From the NCBI GenBank assembly GCA_903874895.1, contig CAIQUG010000210.1, forward strand, positions 1-37,222: a stretch of DNA of 37,222 nucleotides, read 5' to 3'. Origin of the DNA: an uncultured Caulobacterales bacterium (GTDB lineage: Bacteria > Pseudomonadota > Alphaproteobacteria > Caulobacterales > Caulobacteraceae). The position numbers were made by a program, and so were the translations under genes. Under the pieces are notes generated by a model that saw nothing but the letters and a program-made list of their open reading frames with translations, made no database searches and was not told the origin of the DNA. Positions 1 through 8,633 of this stretch are shown piece by piece; position 1 is the first letter of the stretch; the number at the start of each line of letters is the position of its first letter.

Positions 1-1077
1 CGCACCGTGAACGCCCTGCCGCCCCATGACCGGCCGAAGGTCTGCGGCATCACCGGTACCAACGGCAAGTCCACCACCACCGCCCTGATCGGGCATATCT
101 GCAAGGCTGCGGGTCGCACGGTGCGGGTGGGCGGCAACATCGGCTTCGGCGTCCTGGGCCTCGACGACGTCGAGGGCGGCGCGATCTATGTGCTGGAGCT
201 GAGCTCCTACCAGCTGGACCTGACCTTCAGCCTGCGCTGCGACGCCGCGGTGCTGCTGAACATCTCACCCGATCACCTGGACCGCCACGGGTCCATGGAC
301 AATTACGTCGACGCCAAGCGCCGGATCTTCGCCAACCAGGTCAAGGGCGACACCGCCGTGATCGGCGTCGACGACCCGTGGGGCCAGCGCATCTGCACGG
401 AGATCACGGCCCTGAACAAGCGCACGATCCGGCCGATCTCGTCCGGGCGGGCCATGGGGCGGGGCTTCTATGTGCTGCAGGGCGCGCTGTACGATGCCAC
501 CGGCGAGCGGTCGGTGGAGGTCGCCAATCTGGGGCGGGCGAGGGCGCTTCTGGGCCGTCACAACTGGCAGAACGCCGCGGCGGCCTATGCCGCCTGCCTG
601 GCGCTGGGGATCTCCTCGGCGGACATCCTGCGGGGCATGCTGAGCTTTCCGGGCCTGGCGCACCGGATGCAGGAGGTGGCCCGGATTGGCAAGGTCCGCT
701 TCATCAATGACAGCAAGGCCACCAACGCCGACGCCGCCCGACAGGCCATGTCCACCTTCGACCGGTTCTACTGGATCGCCGGCGGGCGGGCCAAGGCCGG
801 GGGCATCGAGTCCCTGACCGACCTCTATCCGCGCATCGCCCGGGCCTATCTGATCGGCGAGGCGGCGGACGATTTCGCCCGCTCCCTCAAGGGACACGCC
901 GAGGCTGTCCTCTGCGGCGACCTGGCGACGGCGGTGGCGGCGGCGCACGCGGATGCAAAGGCGACCGGCCAGGACGCCGTGGTGCTGTTGTCCCCCGCCT
1001 GCGCCAGCTTCGACCAGTTCCCGGACTTCGAGGTCCGCGGCGACGCCTTCACCGAACTGGCGCGGGCGCAGGTCTAG
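1..1077 (+). CDS. murD: UDP-N-acetylmuramoylalanine--D-glutamate ligase MurD, 5'-truncated by window edge
   Basis: Cytoplasmic Mur ligase that adds D-glutamate to UDP-MurNAc-L-Ala using ATP in peptidoglycan precursor synthesis. The frame is open to base 1, so the N-terminal UDP-binding domain lies outside the window. Visible are the ATP loop GITGTNGKSTTT at the start, ELSSYQLD, the central-domain motif NISPDHLDRHG, GRHNWQNAAAAYAA, INDSKATNADA, WIAGG and the C-terminal LLSPACASFDQF, all in MurD order. The GTG at base 7 is internal and not a real start. The stop codon lies in a CTAG shared with the converging peptidase gene. Identification is secure; only the 5' end is missing. Confidence 0.95.
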   Translation, partial: RTVNALPPHDRPKVCGITGTNGKSTTTALIGHICKAAGRTVRVGGNIGFGVLGLDDVEGGAIYVLELSSYQLDLTFSLRCDAAVLLNISPDHLDRHGSMDNYVDAKRRIFANQVKGDTAVIGVDDPWGQRICTEITALNKRTIRPISSGRAMGRGFYVLQGALYDATGERSVEVANLGRARALLGRHNWQNAAAAYAACLALGISSADILRGMLSFPGLAHRMQEVARIGKVRFINDSKATNADAARQAMSTFDRFYWIAGGRAKAGGIESLTDLYPRIARAYLIGEAADDFARSLKGHAEAVLCGDLATAVAAAHADAKATGQDAVVLLSPACASFDQFPDFEVRGDAFTELARAQV

Positions 1078-2486
1078 CCCGGCTTCTTCGGGAGCGGCGG
1101 GCGGCGGTCATCCGATTGGACAACGACGGTGATGGGGCTGTTGAAATCCCCCGCCGGTCCCGGAAACACCACCGGGCTGGCGTAACCTTCGCGGGAGATG
1201 GACTGGACGCCGAAGAACCAGTCGTCGATCACCACGCCGTTCAGCTTGATCGCGGGTGCGGGCCCTGCGTCACGGCTGTGGGTCCAGAAGGGTTCGGTGG
1301 TCTCGCGCCACCAGACCCGATACCCTGCGGCCGCCGGGTCCGGTTGCCAGCTGATCTGGGTGTCGGGGCTCACGGCACCCTCGATCTTCACCCCTTCCGG
1401 CGGGGCCGGGGCCCAGGCGAGGCTGGCCAGTGTCACGGCATCCAGTCGCGTGACATTCGCCAGATAGGGGAAGTCCACGCCGGACAGCACGTCCCCGTAG
1501 GCGATCCCGTTCTCGGTCCGCACATCCTGGTGCTGGCGGGTGTAGTTCTCCGCCGCCTCGGTCACGCGGACTGCGGGATAGCCCGCCTCCAGCAGCGGGG
1601 TCTGGTCGCCGCCGCGGCCGAAGCGGTCGGTGCGGTACACCATCCGCACCTTGAAGCCATCCAGGTACTGGGCTGCGAGCCCGGCCATGTAGCGGTCGAT
1701 GTTGCGGGACGGACTGTCCAGCTCGCCGCCATTGTACCGTCGGCGGGACGCGTCCGCCGGGGTTTCCACCGCCTTGGTGCCCTCCGAGAACACGCGGACG
1801 AAGCCCGCTTCCGTCTCGCCGCCCTGGCCGTGAATGTTGCCCACGATGTCGTTGTTCAGGTCGGCCTCGACCTTCCAGCCGTGGGCCCGGGCGTAGTGGG
1901 CCAGCACGGTGCCGCCGAACAGGCCCTGCTCCTCGCCGGACAGAACGGCATAGACGATGGTGGCGTTGAACTTGTACTTCGACAGCACCCGGGCCGCCTC
2001 CATGACCGCGGTGACGCCCGAGCCGTCGTCATTGGCGCCGGGGGCGTCGGAGGTGGCGTTCAGCGGGTCCGAGACCCGGCTGTCGATGTGGCCGGCGATG
2101 ATCACCACCCGATCCGGGTCCGTGGTGCCCCGCTGGATGGCCAGCACGTCCTGGATGATGGCAGGCCTGGGCACGCGGGCGCCGGTGACGGTCTCTTCCG
2201 GAGTCACGATCTCGAGGCAGCCGCCGCAGGCCCTGGCATAATCCTCGAACCGCCCCTTGACGAAGCGCCGGGCCGCGCCGATGCCGCGGGTGGGGGAGGT
2301 CGTGTCGGACAGGGTGTGACGGGTGCCGAAGGCCACCAGGCGGGTCAGAAATGCCCTCTGCTCCTCGGCGCTGACGGCCTTGGCGATGGCGACCAGATCG
2401 GGCTGCAACGGGGCATCCACCGCCTGCGGAACCGGAACGGCAGGGGAAGCGGCCAACGCAAGGGCCGTCAGCAGGGCAGCGGTCAT
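1074..2486 (-). CDS. Secreted M28-family zinc aminopeptidase with C-terminal FnIII-like domain
   Basis: Predicted exported metallopeptidase of 470 residues. The start at 2486 is chosen because it gives a signal peptide directly (MTAALLTALALAAS); an upstream ATG at 2525 would add 13 residues before it. M28 di-zinc features are present in order: GHIDSR (His133, Asp135), GANDDGSG (Asp153), SGEEQG (Glu185/186), LNNDIVGN (Asp213), GGDQTP, and a late His in RQHQD. After the peptidase domain, about 100 residues rich in Trp and Tyr (ISWQPD, YRVWWRE, WFFGVQS) resemble a fibronectin-III module. The substrate cannot be deduced. It ends tail-to-tail with murD. Confidence 0.88.
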   Translation of the reverse strand: MTAALLTALALAASPAVPVPQAVDAPLQPDLVAIAKAVSAEEQRAFLTRLVAFGTRHTLSDTTSPTRGIGAARRFVKGRFEDYARACGGCLEIVTPEETVTGARVPRPAIIQDVLAIQRGTTDPDRVVIIAGHIDSRVSDPLNATSDAPGANDDGSGVTAVMEAARVLSKYKFNATIVYAVLSGEEQGLFGGTVLAHYARAHGWKVEADLNNDIVGNIHGQGGETEAGFVRVFSEGTKAVETPADASRRRYNGGELDSPSRNIDRYMAGLAAQYLDGFKVRMVYRTDRFGRGGDQTPLLEAGYPAVRVTEAAENYTRQHQDVRTENGIAYGDVLSGVDFPYLANVTRLDAVTLASLAWAPAPPEGVKIEGAVSPDTQISWQPDPAAAGYRVWWRETTEPFWTHSRDAGPAPAIKLNGVVIDDWFFGVQSISREGYASPVVFPGPAGDFNSPITVVVQSDDRRPPLPKKPG

Positions 2487-2581
2487 GTGGAAAATCCCGG
2501 AGAGGTCACTCAGGAGCCCGATCATCCACTTTGCGGCGAGCCTGTGAAGGGGCCTTGCGCGGGGCGGTGCGCATAAAAGAA

Positions 2582-2611
2582 GACGGCGCCGGGCAGGGGC
2601 CCGACGCCGTC
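2582..2611 (-). terminator. Intrinsic terminator of the rpsF-rpsR-rplI operon
   Basis: Read on the minus strand, a 13-bp stem (GACGGCGTCGGGC / GCCCGGCGCCGTC, one G-U pair) closes a 4-base loop and is followed by TTCTTTTATG. It lies 27 bases after the rplI stop. Stem plus T-rich tail in the correct orientation support a Rho-independent terminator. Confidence 0.85.
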
Positions 2612-2638
2612 GTCTGTCTCAGAGGATCGAAGACCGGA

Positions 2639-3229
2639 TCAGCGGTCGTCGAAGCTGGCGTCCGCCATGGCCTGACCGGCACCGCCTTCGAGGAGATCGG
2701 CAGCAGCCTCTTCGGCAGCCAGACGCTCTTCGTCGAATTGCGAGGCGATCACGTCCTCGCCGCGGGACTGGCGCTCGGCCTCGTCCTGCGAGCGGGCGAC
2801 GTTCACATAGACGGTGATCGTCACTTCGGCGTGCAGCTTGATCTTGATCGGATGGACGCCGATCGTCTTGATCGGACGGTCCAGCACGACCAGGCTGCGC
2901 TCGATCTTGTGCCCTTCGGCGGCCGCGGCGTCCGCCACGTCCCGTCCGGACACCGAACCATACAGCTGACCGCTTTCACCCGCCTGACGGATCAGGATGT
3001 AGGTGGCGCCGTCGATCTTTTCGGCGGACCGCTCCGCCGCCGCCTTGGCGTCGGCGTTGCGGGCCTCGATCTGGCCACGCTGGGCTTCGAAGACCTTGAG
3101 ATTGGCGCTGGTGGCGCGCAGGGCCTTGGAGCGGGGCAGAAGGAAGTTCCGGGCGAACCCGTCCTTCACAGAGACCACGTCGCCAATGGCGCCCAGGCGT
3201 TCAACGCGTTCGAGAAGAATGACTTTCAT
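2639..3229 (-). CDS. rplI: 50S ribosomal protein L9
   Basis: Component of the large ribosomal subunit. The 196-residue product opens with the L9 signature: MKVILLERVERLGAIGD, then the G-F-A-R-N-F-L-P segment and a long connecting helix, followed by the C-terminal rRNA-binding domain. It is longer than the roughly 150 residues of E. coli L9 because of an acidic Ala/Glu-rich tail after about residue 150. I recall similar tails in alphaproteobacterial L9, but have not checked this. A strong GAGGGGG ribosome binding site precedes the ATG. It is the third gene of the operon, 13 bases after rpsR. Confidence 0.97.
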   Translation of the reverse strand: MKVILLERVERLGAIGDVVSVKDGFARNFLLPRSKALRATSANLKVFEAQRGQIEARNADAKAAAERSAEKIDGATYILIRQAGESGQLYGSVSGRDVADAAAAEGHKIERSLVVLDRPIKTIGVHPIKIKLHAEVTITVYVNVARSQDEAERQSRGEDVIASQFDEERLAAEEAAADLLEGGAGQAMADASFDDR

Positions 3230-3242
3230 GATGCTGTCCCCC

Positions 3243-3515
3243 TCACTTCACGACGTAGGGCAGCAGCGACAGGAAGCGGGCGCGCTTGATGGCCTTGGCC
3301 AGTTCACGCTGCTTCTTCTGCGACACCGCGGTGATGCGCGAGGGGACGATCTTGCCGCGCTCGGAAATGTAGCGCTGCAGGAGCTTGACGTCCTTGTAGT
3401 CGATCTTCGGCGCGCCGGCCCCCGAGAACGGGCAGACCTTGCGGCGGCGGAAGAAGGGGCGGCGGGCTCCGCCGGCGGCAGCGCCGGGGGCGGGAGCGTC
3501 GTTCGTATCGGTCAT
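3243..3515 (-). CDS. rpsR: 30S ribosomal protein S18
   Basis: Small-subunit protein that pairs with S6 on the ribosomal platform. The 90-residue product carries the S18 core: [19 protein letters not shown], then [21 protein letters not shown] and the LSLLPY end. An Ala/Gly/Pro-rich N-terminal extension of about 20 residues precedes the Arg-rich [10 protein letters not shown] segment. It follows rpsF by 17 bases in the same operon. Confidence 0.97.
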   Translation of the reverse strand: MTDTNDAPAPGAAAGGARRPFFRRRKVCPFSGAGAPKIDYKDVKLLQRYISERGKIVPSRITAVSQKKQRELAKAIKRARFLSLLPYVVK

Positions 3516-3532
3516 GGTGATGGGCTCCCTGA

Positions 3533-3949
3533 TCAGATGGCTGCGTCGTCGTAGCTGCGCTCTGGGCGCGGCTCACGCTCGGGGCGGCCTTCGCGGTCGC
3601 CGCGGCCTTCACGGCCACCGTCGCGGTCCCGACGGGCCAGCACCGGCGACAGTTCCAGGTCGAGTTCCTCGACCCGCACGGTCAGGTAACGCAGCACATC
3701 TTCGTTGATGCCGAGCTGGCGTTCCATTTCCTTGACGGCCGGCGCCGGAGCGTCGATGGCCATCAGGGAATAGTGACCCTTGCGGTTCTTCTTGATCCGG
3801 TAGGCGAGGTTGCGGAGACCCCAGTACTCGATCTTGGCGACGGTGCCGCCATGTTCCTCGATGAGCGCCTTCAGCGTGTCATTGAGAGCTTCGGCCTGTT
3901 GCGGGGAGATATCCTGCCGCGCAATGACCACGTGTTCGTAATAGGCCAT
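3533..3949 (-). CDS. rpsF: 30S ribosomal protein S6
   Basis: Small-subunit protein and first gene of the operon. The ferredoxin-like S6 fold is recognisable from [15 protein letters not shown], the GG[15 protein letters not shown] segment, [12 protein letters not shown] and the [15 protein letters not shown] strand. From about residue 105 the chain becomes a charged Arg/Asp/Glu/Gly tail ([11 protein letters not shown] and similar), so the protein is 138 residues long. The ATG has AGAGGA six bases upstream. The 180 bases between it and the SulP gene should hold the operon promoter, but I could not pick a convincing one. Confidence 0.97.
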   Translation of the reverse strand: MAYYEHVVIARQDISPQQAEALNDTLKALIEEHGGTVAKIEYWGLRNLAYRIKKNRKGHYSLMAIDAPAPAVKEMERQLGINEDVLRYLTVRVEELDLELSPVLARRDRDGGREGRGDREGRPEREPRPERSYDDAAI

Positions 3950-4131
3950 GTGTGTCCTCTTCCGTGGGCGAGGGGCGGCGCGGGGCCCGGCGGAAGATCC
4001 GGGCTCTGCGATGGCTCCAGCGCGGTCTGAGCAGGCTGTCGCCTGTCCCGTAAACTGACCGCGGCGGACCGCTCCTCAGGGAAGCGGCGGAAAATACTCG
4101 GAAACGCCGGGAATGCAAGGTGAAATCGGTC

Positions 4132-5409
4132 TCAGCCTGCGGGGGCAGCCTGCCGGCGTCGCCACCAGCCCAGAGCGATCTCCAGCGCGATACCGGTGAA
4201 GATGGCCACGGTCAGGTTGGTGGTGACCGTCAGGATCAGGGTCGTGAACATGACCACGGCCTCGGGCCAGGGGCCGCGGAGCACGGCGGGCAGTCGGTGC
4301 GCCTCGCTCATGTTCCAGGCCACAATCAGCAGGATGGCTGCCAGGGCCGCCATGGGTGCGAGCCCCATCAAGGGCGCGAACAGGACCATGGCGATCAGCA
4401 CGAAGGCAGAATGGAACACCCCCGCCAGGGGGGACTTCGCCCCGGCCCGGACATTGGTGGCCGTGCGCGCAATGGCGCCGGTGGCGGGCAGGCCGCCGAA
4501 CAGGGCAGAGGCGACATTGGCCGCGCCCTGGGCCAGAAGCTCCGCATTGGCCCGGTGGCGGCCGCCGGTCATGGCGTCGGCGACCTTGGCCGACAGCAGG
4601 GACTCGATCCCCGCCAGGAACGCGATGTTGAGGGCGGCCGGGGCGAGGCTGACCAGCAGGGCGGGGGACAGGTCCGGGAGGCGGGGGACGGGCAACGCCC
4701 GGGGCAGTGCGCCGAACCGGCTGGCGATGGTTTCCACCGGCAGATGGAACCCCGCCGCAAGGGCCGCTGCCAGGGCGGTGGCGAGCAGCAGGGAGGGCAG
4801 CCTGGGCGCAAACCGCTTCATCAGCTCGATGGCGAGGATTGCGCCCACGGTCATCAGCAGGGCTGAGGGTGCGATCCGGGGGAGCCGCTCCCAGAGGGCG
4901 GCCAGCTTGGGGATGACTTCGGCGGCGCTCTTCGGCAGGTGAAGGCCCAGCGCATCGGGCAGCTGGCTGACGCCGATGATGATGGCGATGCCCGTCGTGA
5001 AGCCGGCGATCACCGGCTCCGGTACCCGGTGGACCAGTCGGCCGAGGCGCAGTACGGCGGCGAGGCACAGGATCACCCCGGCCATCAGGGTGGCGGCGAT
5101 CAGGCCCGAATAGCCGTGCTGGGCGATGACGCCGGCCACGATGACGACAAAGGCCCCCGTCGGTCCACCGATCTGGACCCGGCTGCCTCCCAGCAATGAT
5201 ATGACCAGACCTGCGACCACAGCCGTCACGAGGCCCTTGTCCGGCGAGGTGCCGGAAGCGATCGCGAGGGCCATGGACAGGGGCAGGGCGACGACGGCCA
5301 CCGTCAGGCCGGCCATCGCGTCCGCCTGAAGGTCGCGCCAGCCGTAGCCCTGCCGCAGCACCAGCCACAGCTTGGGAACAAGGGTCGTGGGCGGGGCGGC
5401 AGCGGTCAC
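4132..5409 (-). CDS. SulP-family inorganic anion transporter lacking a STAS domain
   Basis: Inner-membrane anion transporter of the SulP (SLC26) family, 425 residues. The family region is clear: TVAVVALPLSMALAIASG, then GGSRVQIGGPTGAFVV, the EPVIAGFTTGIAIIIG segment and FGGLPATGAIARTATN. Most members have 500 or more residues with a cytoplasmic STAS domain after the membrane core. Here the chain ends in LGWWRRRQAAPAG just after the last membrane segment, with only about 180 bases before rpsF, so no STAS domain is encoded. The start is GTG at 5409 with a strong GAGGAGGG site. The substrate (sulfate, bicarbonate or other) is undetermined. Confidence 0.9.
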   Translation of the reverse strand: MTAAAPPTTLVPKLWLVLRQGYGWRDLQADAMAGLTVAVVALPLSMALAIASGTSPDKGLVTAVVAGLVISLLGGSRVQIGGPTGAFVVIVAGVIAQHGYSGLIAATLMAGVILCLAAVLRLGRLVHRVPEPVIAGFTTGIAIIIGVSQLPDALGLHLPKSAAEVIPKLAALWERLPRIAPSALLMTVGAILAIELMKRFAPRLPSLLLATALAAALAAGFHLPVETIASRFGALPRALPVPRLPDLSPALLVSLAPAALNIAFLAGIESLLSAKVADAMTGGRHRANAELLAQGAANVASALFGGLPATGAIARTATNVRAGAKSPLAGVFHSAFVLIAMVLFAPLMGLAPMAALAAILLIVAWNMSEAHRLPAVLRGPWPEAVVMFTTLILTVTTNLTVAIFTGIALEIALGWWRRRQAAPAG

Positions 5410-5486
5410 GGGCTCAGGGCCCTCCTCAGGATGCCGCGCAGATTACGACGTCGCCGGAACCCTGTCTTTGCGCTGACGCAGGATGT

Positions 5487-6038
5487 TTATTTCGCGGACT
5501 TCCACGCCTCCACGGCGGCCATGGTCTTGGCCACATGCTGGTCGGGGGACATGGACGAGTAGCTCAGCAGCACCTTGCCGCCGGGGGCAATGACGTAGGA
5601 CACCCGGTCGGTGTAGCCCACGACCGGGATCAGGGCGTCATAGGCCTTGGAGATCTTCTTGTCCGGGTCGGCGGCGACGGCGAACTTGTCGCGGCACTCG
5701 ACCTTGGAGAATTCCGCCACCCGGTCGGCATTGCCGGACGTGACGCCGACGACGGTCGCGCCGAGCTTGTTGAAGTCCGCCGTGGCCTCGGCGAAGTCGT
5801 GCGCCTCGACCGTGCAGCCCGACGTAAAGGCGGCGGGGAAGAAGTACAGGACCACGGGGCCCTTCTTCAGAGCTTCCGAGAGCTTGAAGTCAAAGGTCTT
5901 GCCGGCCAGCGCCGCGCTGGCGTTGAAGTCCGGGGCCGTCGCGCCGGGCTTCAGCGAGGCCGAAGCCGGCAGGGCAAGGCCGAGGGCGCCAAGGGTGGCG
6001 GCAGTTGCGAAGGCAAGCTTCAGCGGCTGGCGGGTCAT
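5487..6038 (-). CDS. Exported peroxiredoxin (AhpC/TSA, BCP-like)
   Basis: Thiol peroxidase that reduces peroxides, predicted to act in the periplasm. The start at 6038 gives 183 residues with a signal peptide (LAFATAATLGALGLALPASA) probably cut after about residue 28. The peroxidatic motif PAAFTSGC (Cys75) matches P-x3-T-x2-C. In classic BCP a resolving Cys follows five residues later; here that stretch reads TVEAHDF with no Cys. The only other cysteine is Cys115 (VECRDKF), which could resolve, or the enzyme is one-Cys. An in-frame ATG at 6197 would add 53 Pro/Arg-rich residues before the signal peptide and is unlikely. It diverges from fabD. Confidence 0.88.
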   Translation of the reverse strand: MTRQPLKLAFATAATLGALGLALPASASLKPGATAPDFNASAALAGKTFDFKLSEALKKGPVVLYFFPAAFTSGCTVEAHDFAEATADFNKLGATVVGVTSGNADRVAEFSKVECRDKFAVAADPDKKISKAYDALIPVVGYTDRVSYVIAPGGKVLLSYSSMSPDQHVAKTMAAVEAWKSAK

Positions 6039-6195
6039 GGGATCGGGCTCCGGTCGCGACAAGGGGTGACAGGGACTTGGGGGCGGCACCGGCCGGACGC
6101 AATGCGTCGTCTGCGGATTTTGCCGCCTCTTCCCCTTTGCCGCGGGGCGCATTAGGGGTGCATGCATCGACCCAGCAACGATCGGGATCCTGTCC

Positions 6196-7143
6196 ATGAG
6201 CCTTGCCCTCTTGTTTCCCGGCCAGGGAAGTCAGGCCGTCGGAATGGGCGCCGCCCTCGCCGAGACCTTCGCCAGTGCCCGCGAGGTGTTCGCGGCGGTG
6301 GACGACGCCCTCGGCCAGCACCTGTTCCGCCTGATGCAGGAGGGGCCGGAGGACGAACTGACCCTGACCGAAAATGCCCAGCCCGCGCTGATGGCCGTGA
6401 GCATGGCCGTGGTCCGCGTCCTCGCCGATGATTTCAACGTGGCCGTGGACGGGGCCGCCTTTGCCGCCGGCCACAGCCTGGGAGAATATTCCGCCCTGTG
6501 CGCCATCGAGGCCCTGAGCCTTGCCGACACCGCACGCCTCCTGAAGCTGCGCGGTCAGGCCATGCAGCGGGCCGTGCCGGTGGGGGCGGGCTCCATGGCC
6601 TCGCTGATCGGTCCGAAGGTGGACCTCGCCCTCGCCGAGGCCGCCGCCGCCGCCGGCTGCGAAGGGGGCGGTGTGTGCGCCGTCGCCAATGACAACAACC
6701 AGGGCAACATCGTCATATCCGGCGAAGTCGCCGCCGTGGAGCGGGCCATTGCCCGGGCCAAGGAACTCGGTGCCCGGGCCATTCCGCTGAACGTGTCCGC
6801 TCCCTTCCACTGCCCGCTGATGCAGCCGGCTGCCGATGCCATGGCGGCCGCCCTGTCGGGCACCACCGTCGTCGAGCCGCTGATTCCGCTGGTGGCCAAC
6901 ATCACGGCCCGTCCGGTCACCGACCCGGAGACCATCCGCAACCTGCTGGTCCAGCAGGTCACCGGCCGGGTCCGCTGGCGGGAGAGCATCACCTGGCTGG
7001 CGGCGGAGGGCGGCGTCACCCGCTTTGCCGAGCTGGGATCCGGCAAGGTGCTGTCGGGCATGGCCAAGCGGATCGCCCCCAATGCCGAGGCCGTGTCCCT
7101 GAACACGCCCCAGGACCTCGAGACCTTCGCCCAGACCCTCTGA
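6196..7143 (+). CDS. fabD: Malonyl-CoA:ACP transacylase
   Basis: Transfers malonyl from CoA to acyl carrier protein for type II fatty-acid synthesis in the cytoplasm. The 315-residue product has FPGQGSQ (7-13), the nucleophile elbow GHSLGEYSAL with Ser94, the partner His205 in SAPFHCPLM, and GRVRWRESI near the C-terminus. Length is as expected for FabD. It is first in a same-strand run with fabG, acpP and fabF, 32 bases before fabG. The upstream region is shared with the divergent peroxiredoxin. Confidence 0.97.
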   Translation: MSLALLFPGQGSQAVGMGAALAETFASAREVFAAVDDALGQHLFRLMQEGPEDELTLTENAQPALMAVSMAVVRVLADDFNVAVDGAAFAAGHSLGEYSALCAIEALSLADTARLLKLRGQAMQRAVPVGAGSMASLIGPKVDLALAEAAAAAGCEGGGVCAVANDNNQGNIVISGEVAAVERAIARAKELGARAIPLNVSAPFHCPLMQPAADAMAAALSGTTVVEPLIPLVANITARPVTDPETIRNLLVQQVTGRVRWRESITWLAAEGGVTRFAELGSGKVLSGMAKRIAPNAEAVSLNTPQDLETFAQTL

Positions 7144-7175
7144 GGTCGCGATACCCCCAGTTCGGAGATCGATCC

Positions 7176-7913
7176 ATGTTTGACCTGACCGGCAAGACCG
7201 CCCTTGTCACCGGCGCCTCCGGTGGCCTCGGCGGGGCCATCGCCCGCGCCTTCCACGCCCAGGGCGCCACCGTCGTCCTGTCCGGCACCCGGGAGGACGC
7301 CCTGGCTGCCGTCGCCGCCGAGTTGGGGGAGCGCGCCTTCGTTGCCGCCGCCAACCTCGCCGACGACGCCTCTGTGGACAGCCTCGTCGGGCGCGCGGAG
7401 GCCGCGGCCGGCCCCCTGGACATCCTCGTCTCGAACGCCGGCCTGACCCGCGACGGGCTCTTGCTGCGGATGAAGGACGAGGACTGGCAGGTGGTGCAGA
7501 AGGTCAATCTGGAGGCCTATTTCCGTCTGAGCCGAGCGGCCCTCAAGGGCATGTTCAAGCGTCGCTCCGGCCGAATCATCGGCATCACCTCGGTGGTCGG
7601 CGTGACCGGCAATCCCGGCCAGGCCAACTATGCCGCGTCCAAGGCGGGGATGATCGGGTTCTCCAAGGCGCTCGCAGCAGAAGTCGCCGGACGCAACGTC
7701 ACGGTGAACTGCGTGGCGCCGGGCTTCATCGCGAGCCCCATGACCGACGCCCTCAACGACGCCCAGCGGGCCGCGATTCTCACCCGTATCCCCGCGGGGC
7801 GGCTGGGCTCGGGGGATGACATCGCCGCGGCCTGTGTCTATCTCGCCAGCGACGCCGGGGGTTATGTGACCGGACAGACCCTGCACGTGAACGGCGGCAT
7901 GGCGATGATCTGA
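7176..7913 (+). CDS. fabG: 3-oxoacyl-[ACP] reductase
   Basis: NADPH-dependent short-chain dehydrogenase reducing 3-ketoacyl-ACP in the elongation cycle. The 245-residue product has the cofactor motif TGASGGLGGAIA (12-23), SNAG (86-89), catalytic Ser139 (GITSVVG) and Tyr152/Lys156 (NYAASKAG). The C-terminal TGQTLHVNGGMAMI is the standard FabG ending. Position between fabD and acpP fixes the FabG assignment over other short-chain dehydrogenases. Confidence 0.97.
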   Translation: MFDLTGKTALVTGASGGLGGAIARAFHAQGATVVLSGTREDALAAVAAELGERAFVAAANLADDASVDSLVGRAEAAAGPLDILVSNAGLTRDGLLLRMKDEDWQVVQKVNLEAYFRLSRAALKGMFKRRSGRIIGITSVVGVTGNPGQANYAASKAGMIGFSKALAAEVAGRNVTVNCVAPGFIASPMTDALNDAQRAAILTRIPAGRLGSGDDIAAACVYLASDAGGYVTGQTLHVNGGMAMI

Positions 7914-7932
7914 CCCGCGCCGGGTGCTGGCA

Positions 7933-7956
7933 TGGTGAAAATTAGTGTGCTAGCTC
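7933..7956 (+). promoter_or_regulatory. Possible acpP promoter
   Basis: GCTAGCTC at 7949-7956 matches seven of eight positions of the Caulobacter housekeeping -10 consensus (GCTANAWC). A weak -35-like TGGTGAA lies just upstream at 7933-7939 with slightly short spacing. It sits in the 210-base gap between fabG and acpP, where a separate acpP promoter would be expected. Suggestive only. Confidence 0.3.
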
Positions 7957-8123
7957 ATGCCTCGACGGCAGTCGGAGCCGGGCGCTGACGAAGCGCTCTG
8001 TCCGACCGTCTCCCCCGGAACGGCCGGTCGCTACACGGTCGAACCTGTCAACCAACCTCCAAGGCGGCGGTCGCCAACTACGGATCTGCAATACCGCCTC
8101 CCAACCACAAAGGGTTTAACTGT

Positions 8124-8363
8124 ATGTCCGATATCCTCGAGCGCGTGCGCAAGATCGTGATCGAGCACCTTGACGCGGATCCGGCCAAGGTGACCGACAA
8201 GGCGAGCTTCATCGACGATCTGGGCGCTGACAGCCTCGACAACGTCGAGCTCGTGATGGCCTTCGAAGAGGAATTCGACATCGAAATCCCCGACGATGCG
8301 GCCGAGCACATCCAGACCGTGGGTGATGCGGTGAAGTTCATCGCGGAGCGCCTCGGCGCCTGA
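8124..8363 (+). CDS. acpP: Acyl carrier protein
   Basis: Carrier of acyl chains as thioesters during fatty-acid synthesis. The 79-residue acidic protein contains the phosphopantetheine site [18 protein letters not shown] with Ser37. Start, length and C-terminus ([10 protein letters not shown]) are typical. The gene is spaced widely from its neighbours (210 bases before, 270 after), consistent with its own promoter and high expression. Confidence 0.98.
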   Translation: MSDILERVRKIVIEHLDADPAKVTDKASFIDDLGADSLDNVELVMAFEEEFDIEIPDDAAEHIQTVGDAVKFIAERLGA

Positions 8364-8502
8364 TCGGATGATCTGATCGGGGTCCCGGGCATGCAGATGT
8401 CCGGGGTCCTTGCCCGTCAGGGCTGAACATCGGCGCGTCACGCCTATGTCCCTGCGGGCATACGTGGCGCGCCGAAGCTGTTTCTGGGGCAAACAGCGGG
8501 GT

Positions 8503-8543
8503 CGGCGGGGCCTGCAAAGCGGATTTATCCGCTTGTCCCGCCG
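8503..8543. repeat. Nested inverted repeat between acpP and fabF
   Basis: A perfect 8-bp inverted repeat with a TT centre (AAGCGGATTTATCCGCTT, 8517-8534) lies inside a 7-bp outer pair (CGGCGGG 8503-8509 and CCCGCCG 8537-8543). As RNA it folds into a stem with an asymmetric internal loop; as DNA the inner 18 bases look like an operator. No T-tract follows on the plus strand, so it is not a standard terminator. Confidence 0.6.
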
Positions 8544-8633
8544 CGAGGATGCGCCCAAGTCTGGGAAGTTGCCGGATCTGGCGCCACACTGTGCCCCCAC
8601 ACCGTGGGAATCGAGTTCAGGGATTTCTTGCCG

